Below, piece after piece: positions 17,301-25,553 of a stretch of 64,000 nucleotides of DNA. The stretch covers positions 40,942 to 104,941 of the forward strand of contig CACZIT010000007.1 of NCBI GenBank assembly GCA_902781315.1, read 5' to 3'. This DNA comes from an uncultured Prevotellaceae bacterium. Its GTDB lineage: Bacteria > Bacteroidota > Bacteroidia > Bacteroidales > Bacteroidaceae. The translations under genes were made by a program, and so were the position numbers. Below the pieces are notes generated by a model, which saw only the letters and a program-made list of their open reading frames with translations, searched no databases and was not told the origin of the DNA. Each line of letters starts with the position of its first letter. Position 1 is the first letter of the stretch.

Positions 17301-17308
17301 CAAAATTA
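17301..17308 (-). promoter_or_regulatory. -7 promoter element (TAATTTTG) for rpsF-rpsR-rplI
   Basis: TAnnTTTG on the minus strand, 93 bases before the rpsF ATG. It is divergent with the element at 17342-17349. Confidence 0.55.
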
Positions 17309-17341
17309 CAACATTTTCTTCAACCAACCAAATTTTTTTAT

Positions 17342-17349
17342 TACTTTTG
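17342..17349 (+). promoter_or_regulatory. -7 promoter element (TACTTTTG) for the small membrane protein
   Basis: TAnnTTTG, 18 bases before the ATG at 17368. Confidence 0.55.
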
Positions 17350-17367
17350 CACCAAAATAAGCATAAT

Positions 17368-17550
17368 ATGATGAAAAAACTGAAAAATCTGGTGGGTTTG
17401 CCCCTTGTTTATGCCGGTGTGGCGGTTCTCGTGCTGAGCTACGTGACGGGGCTGAGTCGTCTGAACGCGGTGCTGGCCTTGGGGTTGCTGCTGGTGGTGG
17501 CAGGCACCGCCGGCTACGTCTGGCGACTGCGCAAAGAGGGCCGCTTCTGA
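17368..17550 (+). CDS. Small two-helix membrane protein of unknown function
   Basis: A 60-residue protein starting MMKKLKNLVGLPLVYAG. Two hydrophobic helices (about residues 10-27 and 32-49) are joined by a short GLSRLN turn, and the protein ends in the basic WRLRKEGRF, so both ends should face the cytoplasm. Short proteins of this kind recur near rpsF in Bacteroidales, but I know no function. The ATG is chosen because it follows the promoter element directly; an earlier in-frame ATG at 17275 would be upstream of the transcript start. Confidence 0.7.
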   Translation: MMKKLKNLVGLPLVYAGVAVLVLSYVTGLSRLNAVLALGLLLVVAGTAGYVWRLRKEGRF

Positions 17551-17971
17551 TTCCCCCCTTGGAATGATGATTTTGCCCTGATTTCCCCTTTATACCCTTT
17601 ACGCCCAATAAAAACGGCACGCAACGGTTCCCCCCTGCAATTGCAAAGGGGATGGCACGACAACATGAGCCCCTCGGGGCCTGCCCGATGCTGTATAATC
17701 GTAAGGGAGGAAAAGGGAAAGGGGGTACGAAGTGATGTGATGAAACTCCGAGTTGAAATGATTTGAGTGCTCTCCGCCTTTGTAATCCACCGGCTTTGCA
17801 GCTTAGTCCGCAGGAATGCAGATTTATGTGGCCCGCCATTAGCAAAAGATGCGTTCTCGGTTTTCTGTATTATTTGATGAGTATCCCGATCGAACGTTCG
17901 CACCCCCAGTTTGTGTATTTGGTAGCACCTCGGTGCAGAGTGGCCTCCTCGCTCTGGAGTGGCCCTCGCGG
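17551..17971. other. 420-base region without a supported gene
   Basis: Several short frames cross it but none looks like protein. It contains a hairpin GCCCCTCGGGGC and, at its right end, the ygiQ 3' repeat cluster (17921-17976). No promoter for an RNA gene was recognised. Confidence 0.4.
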
Positions 17972-17976
17972 CTACC
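17921..17976. repeat. Short repeat cluster touching the ygiQ stop codon
   Basis: On the minus strand the sequence after the last codon runs through two near-copies of GCGAGG(AG)GCCACTC and then CGAGGTGC. GGTAGC at one end can pair with GCTACC at the other to close a branched hairpin. The TAG stop of ygiQ lies inside GGTAGC. Confidence 0.55.
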
Positions 17977-19912
17977 GTTTCTTCTTTCTGTTTGCAAAGT
18001 TACGCCTTTTTTCTGGTTTATCAAAGGATTGTGTGTTAAATTTGTTTAGAATGGCCGGTTTATCGCCCAAAGCGGGTGCTTTCGTATAGAGTTTCTGGAT
18101 GAGGTCGGCTCTTCCGATGCGTCTGAGTTCGCGCTCGATGGCGTTACGCTGGCCTGGTTTGTACCAGAAGAAGAACTGGCGTTGGGCCTGCTTTTCGCGG
18201 TCGGTCTTGGCCGAGAAGACGGGCTCGAGCGTGTAGGGGTCGTAGCCCGTGTACCACATCTCGGTGGCCACGGTCATAGGCGTGGGCGTGAAGTCCTGCA
18301 CCTGCTCCAGGTGGAAGTCGAGGTCTTTCGTGATGACGGCCAGTTCGGCCATGTCCTCGGCTTGGCATCCCGGGTGGGAGGATATAAAATAAGGTATGAT
18401 TTGCTGGCGCAGGCCTTCCTGCCGGCAGACGCGGTCGAAGATGCGCTTGAAGTCGTAGAACAGCTGGAAGGAGGGTTTGCGCATGAGCATCAGCACGCGG
18501 TCGCTGGTGTGCTCGGGAGCCACTTTCAGACGGCCGCTGACGTGGTGGGTGATGAGTTCGCGCGCATACTGGCGGGCAGCCTGATTGCTACGTTCGTCCT
18601 TGCTCTCGTGGAGCAGGAGGTCGTAGCGCACGCCGCTGCCGATGAAGCTCTTCTTGATACCGGGCAGGGCGTCTACGGCATGATAGACGTCGAGCAGGGC
18701 CGAGTGGTCGGTATTGAGGTTGGGACACACCTGCGGATGGATGCACGAAGGGCGCTTGCAGCGCTCACAGGCCTTCAGGTTGCGGCCGTGCATGCCGTAC
18801 ATGTTGGCCGAAGGTCCGCCCAGGTCGCTCAGATAGCCTTTGAAGTCGGGCATCTGGATGACCTTCCTGACTTCCCTGAGAATGTTCTCCTTCGAACGAC
18901 AGGTGATGAACTTACCCTGATGGGCTGAGATGGTGCAGAAGGCGCAGCCGCCGAAGCATCCGCGATGGATGTTGACGGAGTGTTTGATCATCTCGTAGGC
19001 GGGAATGGTCTTGCCGCGATATTTGGGATGCGGCAGGCGCGTGTAGGGAAGGTCGAAGGAGGCGTCGAGCTCCTCGGTGGTCATGGGCGGATAAGGTGGG
19101 TTGACCACCACGTACCGCTGGCCGATGGCCTGCAGCAGGCGGTGGGCATGCATCATGTTCGACTGCTCCTCGACGTGTCGGAAGTTCTCGGCCTGCTTGC
19201 GCTTGTCGCGCAGGCATTCCTCATGGCTGTGGAGCACGATGTCATCGGTGCCGATGCCGCCGGGGATGGCTTCGGCCGAGTCGAGATAAACGGTTTGGGG
19301 AATGTCGTGCAAGTCTCTGACGGAGAGTCCGTTATCGAGTGCCTCTGCAACAGCGAGAATGACTTTTTCGCCCATGCCGTAGGTGATGAGGTCGGCTCCC
19401 GAGTCACAAAGGATGCAGGGGCGCAGCCGGTCTTGCCAGTAGTCGTAGTGGGTGACGCGCCGCATGCTGGCCTCGATGCCTCCCAACACGACGGGCACGT
19501 CGGGGAAGAGCTGCTTCAGAATCTTCGTGTAGACGATGGTGGGATATTCCGGCCGACAGTCGTGGCGTCCGTCGGGGCTGTAGGCGTCCTCCGACCGCAA
19601 CCGGCGGGCCGCCGTGTACTTGTTGACCATGGAGTCCATGGCTCCGGGCGCGATGCCGAAGAACAGGCGCGGACGGCCCAGCTTCTTGAAGTCGCGGAAG
19701 TCGCCGTGCCAGTCGGGCTGCGGTACGATGGCCACCTTGTAGCCCGCCGCCTCCAGCGTGCGCCCGATGACGGCTGCGCCGAAGGAGGGATGGTCTACGT
19801 AGGCATCGCCGGAGAAGAGGATGATGTCGAGCTCCTCCCAGCCGCGCAGCTGGCACTCCTTCTTCGTGGTAGGCAGGAAGTCAGACAGCAAGGGCTGCGC
19901 GCTTCCGTTCAT
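17972..19912 (-). CDS. ygiQ: YgiQ-family radical SAM protein
   Basis: A radical S-adenosylmethionine protein of about 646 aa with an N-terminal cobalamin-binding-like region (UPF0313). The start NGSAQPLLSDFLPTTKKEC and FSGDAYVDHPSFG is typical. The [4Fe-4S] ligands are in CFGGCAFC (about C319, C323, C326). A cysteine cluster CERCKRPSCIHPQVCPN follows, and the C-terminus is Lys/Arg-rich. Its substrate is not known. I use the ATG at 19912, which overlaps the preceding stop as ATGA; an in-frame ATG 11 codons earlier (19945) is possible. It ends at a small repeat cluster. Confidence 0.92.
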   Translation of the reverse strand: MNGSAQPLLSDFLPTTKKECQLRGWEELDIILFSGDAYVDHPSFGAAVIGRTLEAAGYKVAIVPQPDWHGDFRDFKKLGRPRLFFGIAPGAMDSMVNKYTAARRLRSEDAYSPDGRHDCRPEYPTIVYTKILKQLFPDVPVVLGGIEASMRRVTHYDYWQDRLRPCILCDSGADLITYGMGEKVILAVAEALDNGLSVRDLHDIPQTVYLDSAEAIPGGIGTDDIVLHSHEECLRDKRKQAENFRHVEEQSNMMHAHRLLQAIGQRYVVVNPPYPPMTTEELDASFDLPYTRLPHPKYRGKTIPAYEMIKHSVNIHRGCFGGCAFCTISAHQGKFITCRSKENILREVRKVIQMPDFKGYLSDLGGPSANMYGMHGRNLKACERCKRPSCIHPQVCPNLNTDHSALLDVYHAVDALPGIKKSFIGSGVRYDLLLHESKDERSNQAARQYARELITHHVSGRLKVAPEHTSDRVLMLMRKPSFQLFYDFKRIFDRVCRQEGLRQQIIPYFISSHPGCQAEDMAELAVITKDLDFHLEQVQDFTPTPMTVATEMWYTGYDPYTLEPVFSAKTDREKQAQRQFFFWYKPGQRNAIERELRRIGRADLIQKLYTKAPALGDKPAILNKFNTQSFDKPEKRRNFANRKKKR

Positions 19913-20223
19913 GCTTCCTCCTCTACTTGCTGCTTGCTTTTCCATTCTAAGTAGAGCAGGACGAGTTGATGGAGTCCGAAGGCCTTCATGTTGTTGTTGT
20001 AGATGACGTCGAGACAGAGGTCGAGCAGCGCCTTTTCGCCCTGTTCGCTCTCCAGCAGCGAGCGCACCGTGAGTTTCAACTTGTCGAGCACGACTTCATC
20101 GATGATGCCGTTGCTGTCGGTGAGATTGCGCAGCAGCTGGTACTGGTCGATGGTCTGCAGGTGGGAGTCGCTCACCTCGATGGAGCGTGTCCCCGACTGA
20201 TTAGCTTGAATCTTATAAGTCAT
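19909..20223 (-). CDS. Conserved small protein of unknown function
   Basis: A 104-residue soluble, acidic protein with no signal peptide, rich in predicted helix (for example KLKLTVRSLLESEQGEKALLDLCLDVIY). It ends VEEEA, with its TGA inside an ATGA overlap with ygiQ, so translation is likely coupled. It sits 44 bases after the amidase-like gene. I do not recognise the family; an accessory role to YgiQ is a guess from the coupling. Confidence 0.7.
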   Translation of the reverse strand: MTYKIQANQSGTRSIEVSDSHLQTIDQYQLLRNLTDSNGIIDEVVLDKLKLTVRSLLESEQGEKALLDLCLDVIYNNNMKAFGLHQLVLLYLEWKSKQQVEEEA

Positions 20224-20267
20224 TTCAATATCAATTATTTACGGTTTAGAATAAACGTGAAAAACTT

Positions 20268-22871
20268 CTATTTCGAGAGAAGGAACTGCATGACGCCGCG
20301 CATGACGCTGGCGCGCTGCTTGCGGTCCTTGATGCACTCCAGGGGGAAGCCCATCGTGAAGGCGCGGTAGTCCTTGCCCTGATAGGCAACGGCGGCACTA
20401 CTTCCTCCCTCGTACTGCAGGGCACAATAGGCAGGCGCAACGGGCCAGAGCACGTCGGTGCGGGTGGCGGCATAGTGGCGCTCGTTAAGGATGTTGTAGA
20501 AGTCGAAGGCCATGCCCATGCCGTTGACTTGCGACTGGCGGTTGCAGGCGATGAGCTGTCGGGCTTCGTCGGCCATGACGGGTGTCACCTTCAGCAGGCT
20601 GCGCAGGAACAGCTGGTCAGACGGTGCCGACATATCGCTGACGAGATAGGCTCCGCTGACGAGCAGTCGACCGTGGCGCGACGTGAAGCGTCGGAGTATT
20701 TCCTGCATCTTCGGCGTGAAGAGCTGTCGGCCGCGCTCGAGTCCCTGTATCAGGTCGATGCAGTCGAAGTGCTTCAGGTTGAGCATGCCGTCGGCCAGGG
20801 CTTCGGCCGAGCAGCTCACGACGTTATACTGTCGTGCCGAGGCGATGGCTTCGGCATGGGTGCGCACGTAGTCGAACGTGTTGCCCGCAATGTACTGTCC
20901 CTGCAGTTCCGTACCGCAGAAGCCCAGTCCGCCGGGACCCTCGATGCCCATCTTGCTTTTGTCGAAACATTGCTGGTAGCCGCTCCATCCGGCCGTCGTG
21001 CCATAGGTGATGCCGGGATCGGCCAGCAGGTCGAAGCCCTGCAGCGAGTCGTTGTCGACAACCGCCGGCGAAGAGAGCCGCTTGAAATTGTTGACGATGA
21101 GTACGGTCTGGCGGGCATCGGGCTGATAGACGGCCGACAACACTTCCGTGGGGAAGCTCTCTCCCCCACTATTGGTGGCCGTCACGCGGAAGTGGTAGGG
21201 CACACCGGGCTCAAGGCGCACGGTGAAGGCGTTCAGGCGGGTGCTCTCGCCGTTATCGAAGCCGCCTGTGCCCACAGCCGTATAGACGTTGTAGCCCGTG
21301 GGCTTGGCCGTTTTCTCCAGTTGGTCGGCAACGGGTTCCCAATTCAGTCGGACCTTGTCCTTGCCCACAAATTCGATGTGGAAATGGTCGGGAGGCAACG
21401 GCTGTACGGCATAGGAGTCGTGGTGCATCTCGGAGACGAAACGAAGGATGCTCTTATAGATGGAGCGGGCCAGCGTGAAGCGGAACCGCGGGTCTTGCGC
21501 AAGGCGCATATCGGGGAAACTCTGGTGAGAGAGGGTCTCGATGATGGCCGAAGGCACCTCGGGCACTCGCGTCTCGGAGTAGTTGCGGTCATAGAAGTTG
21601 CGACGCGGCCAGGAGCCGTAGAGGTATGTCATATCGCGCACCTCGCCTGCCAGCACCTCGTCGGCCAGATTGTGGGACGCCACACGCGAGATGCTGGCGC
21701 CGAGAAGCCCGTCGTTGAAGCCGGTGGTGCAGATGGCCAGCGGTCCGTAGATGCTCTTTCCGTCAGGATTGAAACCTGCATCGCTGTGCACGGCCAGGGT
21801 CAGCTCTATGGGCACTCGCTTGCCTTCGGCATGGGGTACGTAGGGTGAGCCTCCTGCCAGCCAGTTGGTCATCAGCGAGCGCACGTTGATGTCGTCGGCA
21901 TAGTCGTTCTCGCCGTTCTTCGAGCTATAGACGTCGTAAGGCGCACCCGCCCATTGGGCATAGTAGCGGGCACCCTCGAAGGAGCGCGCCATGCCGCTTG
22001 TGGAGCCGCCTCGCGTGATGTTGCCCATGCCGCCTCCGAAGCGCACGGCATCGGTGGTCACCACCCCGTCGTGGTCGCTCACGTTGGAGAGCACCACGCG
22101 GTTGAACTCGTTGTAGCCCTTGTCGAACTCGAACGTGCCGAGATAGACCCACGTGGCATCGCCCATCTGCTGGTTGACGCGGAAAGTAGTGGCCTGGCCT
22201 TTGTGCCACACCACATACTCGGCATCGGGCACGCTGTTGGGCAAGGTCTGATAGCTCACGTAGACGGCATAGCGGCCTGCCTCGGGAAACGTGGGCTGAT
22301 AGGCCACCGTGCTGGCTTTCTTCTCCTTGCGCGTGGTTCTCACCATGCGGGCCGTACCGGCCTCGAAGGGATTCTCGCCATCGAAATAGACGCCCTCGTG
22401 GCGGGCAAAGCCCGGCTTGGGAGCGTCGCGCCAGTCGTGGCCCACGGCCATCTCGTGATAGCTGTAGAGCGTGGCGTCGTTGTTGTCGACGACTACCTCA
22501 TGGCGCTGCCAGTCGCGCTCGCGCGGGGTGAACACGACGGCGCCGGCATTCTCGAGCATCGGAATGAGATAGGGCACGACGATTGTCTGAGTGAAGAGGT
22601 CCTCGGTCGTACCAAAGAGAAACGGGCGCTGCCACTTCCAGAAACCTTTCTCCTGGTCATAGTAACGTCCGTGGCTGGCCCAGATAGAGACGTGGCGGTC
22701 TTGCAGGCCATGTGAAATCTCGTTGGGCCGCGACACGTTTTTCACCCATGGGGCACCATGATAATCGATGTCGCCCCAAGTAGAGTTCTGTGCCGACATC
22801 TCGGCAGGAGACATCAGCACAGCCAGTAAGAGTGAAACAAAAAGTTGACTGATTCTATTCAATGTTACCAA
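20268..22871 (-). CDS. Exported amidase_3-like protein with golvesin-like insert and fibronectin type III domain
   Basis: An 867-residue exported protein (signal peptide about 1-27). The N-terminal half looks like a zinc N-acetylmuramoyl-L-alanine amidase split by an insert. WASHGRYYDQ near 65 may correspond to the first zinc site, AVHSDAG near 365 to the second, and SAIIETLSHQSFPDM to the terminal glutamate region. Between them, about residues 145-275, is a beta domain like that called golvesin C-terminal-like. A fibronectin III domain covers about 495-585, and the last 280 residues look like a glutamine-amidotransferase-type fold. Relatives are often labelled xanthan lyase without good reason. 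It would act on peptidoglycan or another surface polymer. Its start overlaps the acyltransferase end by 17 bases. Confidence 0.7.
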   Translation of the reverse strand: MVTLNRISQLFVSLLLAVLMSPAEMSAQNSTWGDIDYHGAPWVKNVSRPNEISHGLQDRHVSIWASHGRYYDQEKGFWKWQRPFLFGTTEDLFTQTIVVPYLIPMLENAGAVVFTPRERDWQRHEVVVDNNDATLYSYHEMAVGHDWRDAPKPGFARHEGVYFDGENPFEAGTARMVRTTRKEKKASTVAYQPTFPEAGRYAVYVSYQTLPNSVPDAEYVVWHKGQATTFRVNQQMGDATWVYLGTFEFDKGYNEFNRVVLSNVSDHDGVVTTDAVRFGGGMGNITRGGSTSGMARSFEGARYYAQWAGAPYDVYSSKNGENDYADDINVRSLMTNWLAGGSPYVPHAEGKRVPIELTLAVHSDAGFNPDGKSIYGPLAICTTGFNDGLLGASISRVASHNLADEVLAGEVRDMTYLYGSWPRRNFYDRNYSETRVPEVPSAIIETLSHQSFPDMRLAQDPRFRFTLARSIYKSILRFVSEMHHDSYAVQPLPPDHFHIEFVGKDKVRLNWEPVADQLEKTAKPTGYNVYTAVGTGGFDNGESTRLNAFTVRLEPGVPYHFRVTATNSGGESFPTEVLSAVYQPDARQTVLIVNNFKRLSSPAVVDNDSLQGFDLLADPGITYGTTAGWSGYQQCFDKSKMGIEGPGGLGFCGTELQGQYIAGNTFDYVRTHAEAIASARQYNVVSCSAEALADGMLNLKHFDCIDLIQGLERGRQLFTPKMQEILRRFTSRHGRLLVSGAYLVSDMSAPSDQLFLRSLLKVTPVMADEARQLIACNRQSQVNGMGMAFDFYNILNERHYAATRTDVLWPVAPAYCALQYEGGSSAAVAYQGKDYRAFTMGFPLECIKDRKQRASVMRGVMQFLLSK

Positions 22872-23409
22872 TTGTGAATTTATCAGGATACTTGCCCTTA
22901 TAGTCCTTAAAATAAAGTTTTATCTCGCGCATGTCGGCCTCCAAGTCGCCCGTGGGCATAAACGTGCGGGTGCATTCTATCAGCTTGCGCTCATAGTCGA
23001 GGCCATAGAGCAGGATGGGAATCCCGGCTTTAAGGGCGATGAAGTAGAAGCCTTTCTTCCAGTCGGCATTCAGCGAGCGAGTGCCCTCAGGTGTGATGCA
23101 GAGGTGGAAGCGGTCGGCTTTGCGGGCTTCCTCCGAAAGGTTGTCGGTCATGCTGGTTTTCTTCGTGCGCCAGACGGGGATGCCGCCCATGCGCCGGAAG
23201 ATAGGCCCCAGCGGCCAGAAGAACCACTCCTTCTTCATGAGGAAATTGATGTGCATGCCTTCTGCCCGCATGTAGAGCTGGCCCAGCAGGAAGTCCCAGT
23301 TGCTGGTGTGAGGGGCCAGACAGATAATGAATTTCTCGGGGTGGGGCTCCGTCACATGGGTCACCCACCCCAAGCGCTGATAGAGCAGCCATTTGCAAAA
23401 CTTTCCCAT
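22855..23409 (-). CDS. 1-acyl-sn-glycerol-3-phosphate acyltransferase-like protein (PlsC family)
   Basis: A 184-residue membrane-peripheral acyltransferase. The catalytic HX4D motif is HTSNWD near residue 34, the second block GGIPVWR near 75 and the substrate-binding block PEGTRS near 109. At 184 aa it is shorter than PlsC proper and resembles the small acyltransferases of Bacteroidetes, which may acylate lysophosphatidate or other lipids. It lies 28 bases after the 89-aa gene and overlaps the exported amidase-like gene, so it belongs to the same minus-strand operon that runs on to ygiQ. Confidence 0.85.
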   Translation of the reverse strand: MGKFCKWLLYQRLGWVTHVTEPHPEKFIICLAPHTSNWDFLLGQLYMRAEGMHINFLMKKEWFFWPLGPIFRRMGGIPVWRTKKTSMTDNLSEEARKADRFHLCITPEGTRSLNADWKKGFYFIALKAGIPILLYGLDYERKLIECTRTFMPTGDLEADMREIKLYFKDYKGKYPDKFTIGNIE

Positions 23410-23437
23410 ACCTTTTGCTGATAAATGGGCGCGACCC

Positions 23438-23707
23438 TTATGACAGGTTGCAAATATGGTCTACAATTTCCGACACCTGCTCGTTGAAGCTCATCTTCAG
23501 GTCCTTGAAGAACTTCTTGGGGGGCAGTCCCGGCTCCGGATGTGAGATACGGCTGACGAAGTCGGCGCGCAGTTCGGCAATGTTGACGAGCAGCGACTCC
23601 ACGTTCTTCGGGTCGGGAGTGCCGTGGTACATCGATGCTGCCACACACTCGGCGAACAGTTCTTCGCAAACATAGTTCACCACTAATTTCAGTTCTCTTC
23701 TTTTCAT
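23438..23707 (-). CDS. Conserved small protein of unknown function, first gene of the ygiQ operon
   Basis: An 89-residue soluble protein, MKRRELKLVVNYVCEELFAE and onward, predicted mostly helical, with a PEPGLPPKKFFKDLK segment. It has no signal peptide or recognisable motif. The promoter element at 23737-23744 lies 29 bases upstream, and the gene leads into acyltransferase, amidase-like, 104-aa gene and ygiQ with gaps under 50 bases or overlaps. I cannot name the family; it looks like a conserved Bacteroidetes protein rather than a chance frame. Confidence 0.7.
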   Translation of the reverse strand: MKRRELKLVVNYVCEELFAECVAASMYHGTPDPKNVESLLVNIAELRADFVSRISHPEPGLPPKKFFKDLKMSFNEQVSEIVDHICNLS

Positions 23708-23736
23708 AATGCTGTCACGATTTTAGTTTTAATCCC

Positions 23737-23744
23737 CAAAGTTA
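23737..23744 (-). promoter_or_regulatory. -7 promoter element (TAACTTTG) for the 89-aa gene to ygiQ unit
   Basis: TAnnTTTG on the minus strand, divergent from the pfp promoter across an AT-rich gap. Confidence 0.55.
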
Positions 23745-23839
23745 AGAAAAAAAAGTGAAATAAGCACGATTTTCATGCAAAAAAGTGATTTTATTTCTGA
23801 ATTCTTTGCAAAATCTTTCCATATCTCGCCGAAAAAGAG

Positions 23840-23847
23840 TAATTTTG
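23840..23847 (+). promoter_or_regulatory. -7 promoter element (TAATTTTG) for pfp
   Basis: TAnnTTTG, 53 bases before the ATG. Just upstream the sequence AAAAAAGTGA occurs twice (near 23749 and 23778). Confidence 0.55.
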
Positions 23848-23900
23848 CATCAGTTTTCTAACGAAACAAGTATCACTTTAAATATTTTATTTTAATTAAA

Positions 23901-25538
23901 ATGGAAAAAAGTCTTTTGCAAATTGAACGCGCAGCCTACCTGCCCAAACTGCCGAAAGGCCTGCAGGGTGCTGTGAAGGTAAAGGAAGGTGAGCCCACCC
24001 AGAGTGTAGGCAATCAGGAAGAAATCAAGAAGTTGTTCCCCAACACCTATGGCATGCCGCTCGTAGAGTTTGTGCCGGGCGAGGAGGTGAATGCCAAGAA
24101 GATGAACGTGGGTGTCATCCTCAGCGGCGGACAGGCTCCCGGTGGCCACAATGTCATCACGGGTCTCTTCGACGCCATCAAGAAGCTCAATCCTGAGAAC
24201 CGCCTCTTCGGCTTCATCCTCGGCCCCGGCGGACTGGTTGACCATAAGTACATGGAGATTACCGCCGAGATTGCCGACAACTATCGCAACACGGGTGGCT
24301 TCGACATGATTGGCTCTGGCCGCACGAAGCTCGAGAAGGTGGAGCAGTTCGAGAAGGGTCTCGAAATCATCCGCGAGCTCGACATCAAGGCCATCGTCAT
24401 CATCGGTGGTGACGACTCCAACACCAACGCCTGCGTGCTGGCCGAATACTATGCAGCCAAGCAGTATGGCGTGCAGGTCATCGGCTGCCCGAAGACCATC
24501 GACGGCGACCTGAAGAACTCGCAGATCGAGACGTCCTTCGGTTTCGACACGGCCTGCAAGACCTACTCGGAACTCATCGGCAACATCGAGCGCGACTGTA
24601 ACTCGGCACGCAAGTACTGGCACTTCATCAAGGTCATGGGCCGCTCGGCCAGCCACATCGCCCTGGAGTGCGCCCTGCAGACGCAGCCCAACATTTGCCT
24701 CATCTCGGAGGAAGTGGAAGCCAAGGAGCAGAGCCTGGACGACATCGTGAGCTACATCGCCGAGAAGGTGGCCGACCGTGCCGCCGACGGCAACAACTTC
24801 GGTACCGTCATCATCCCCGAGGGACTCATCGAGTTCATCCCCGCCATCAAGAAGCTCATCGCCCAGCTCAACGACGTGCTGGCTCTGCCCGAGGTGAAGG
24901 ACATGGGCCGCTCCGAGCAGATTGACTTCGCCAAGAGCCATCTCACCGAGGAGAACCTCGCCGTGTTCAACTCGCTGCCTACCAGCGTGGCACGCCAGCT
25001 GGCCCTCGACCGCGATCCCCACGGAAACGTACAGGTTTCGCTCATCGAGACCGAGAAGCTGCTCTCCACAATGGTGGCCCAGAAGCTGGAGAAGATGAAG
25101 AAGGATGGCCGCTACACAGGCAAGTTCGCCGCTCAGCACCACTTCTTCGGCTACGAAGGCCGCTGCGCTGCTCCCTCCAACTTCGACGCCGACTACTGCT
25201 ACGCACTCGGCACCAGCGCCGCCCAGCTCATCGCTGCCGGCAAGACGGGCTACATGGCCATCGTCAAGAACACCACGGCTCCCTCCGACGAATGGGTGGC
25301 AGGCGGTGTGCCCATCACGATGATGATGAACATGGAGCGTCGCAACGGCGAGATGAAGCCCGTCATCCGCAAGGCACTCGTCGAGCTCGACGGTGCTCCC
25401 TTCAAGGCTTTTGCAGCCCAGCGCGACAAGTGGGCCCGCGAGACCTGCTACGTCTATCCCGGTCCCATCCAGTACTGGGGTCCCTCGACGGTATGCGACC
25501 GTCCTACCTGCACACTCGCACTCGAGCAGCAGAAGTAA
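23901..25538 (+). CDS. pfp: Diphosphate-fructose-6-phosphate 1-phosphotransferase (PPi-dependent phosphofructokinase)
   Basis: Uses pyrophosphate instead of ATP to make fructose 1,6-bisphosphate, reversibly. At 545 aa it belongs to the long PFP group. The donor-site motif is GGDDSNTNA (169-177), with the aspartate that blocks ATP, and PKTIDGDLKN (197-206), with the lysine typical of PPi users. GVILSGGQAPGGHNVI opens the catalytic domain and KVMGRSASHIALEC follows. It is probably active by these criteria. It is followed after 15 bases by the GH25 gene, whose first codons contain a strong hairpin that could end the pfp transcript. Confidence 0.95.
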   Translation: MEKSLLQIERAAYLPKLPKGLQGAVKVKEGEPTQSVGNQEEIKKLFPNTYGMPLVEFVPGEEVNAKKMNVGVILSGGQAPGGHNVITGLFDAIKKLNPENRLFGFILGPGGLVDHKYMEITAEIADNYRNTGGFDMIGSGRTKLEKVEQFEKGLEIIRELDIKAIVIIGGDDSNTNACVLAEYYAAKQYGVQVIGCPKTIDGDLKNSQIETSFGFDTACKTYSELIGNIERDCNSARKYWHFIKVMGRSASHIALECALQTQPNICLISEEVEAKEQSLDDIVSYIAEKVADRAADGNNFGTVIIPEGLIEFIPAIKKLIAQLNDVLALPEVKDMGRSEQIDFAKSHLTEENLAVFNSLPTSVARQLALDRDPHGNVQVSLIETEKLLSTMVAQKLEKMKKDGRYTGKFAAQHHFFGYEGRCAAPSNFDADYCYALGTSAAQLIAAGKTGYMAIVKNTTAPSDEWVAGGVPITMMMNMERRNGEMKPVIRKALVELDGAPFKAFAAQRDKWARETCYVYPGPIQYWGPSTVCDRPTCTLALEQQK

Positions 25539-25553
25539 TCGCGCCTTTTTCAA

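Noticed and set aside
17306-18089. Several short overlapping frames in the rpsF-ygiQ gap
   Set aside because: Different frames on both strands with no shared composition, start context or motif.
20268-22871. Calling this gene a xanthan lyase
   Set aside because: No polysaccharide-lyase catalytic domain is visible; the motifs fit an interrupted zinc amidase with accessory domains.
23892-25553. 553-codon frame opposite pfp
   Set aside because: Antisense shadow; pfp itself carries all PPi-phosphofructokinase motifs.
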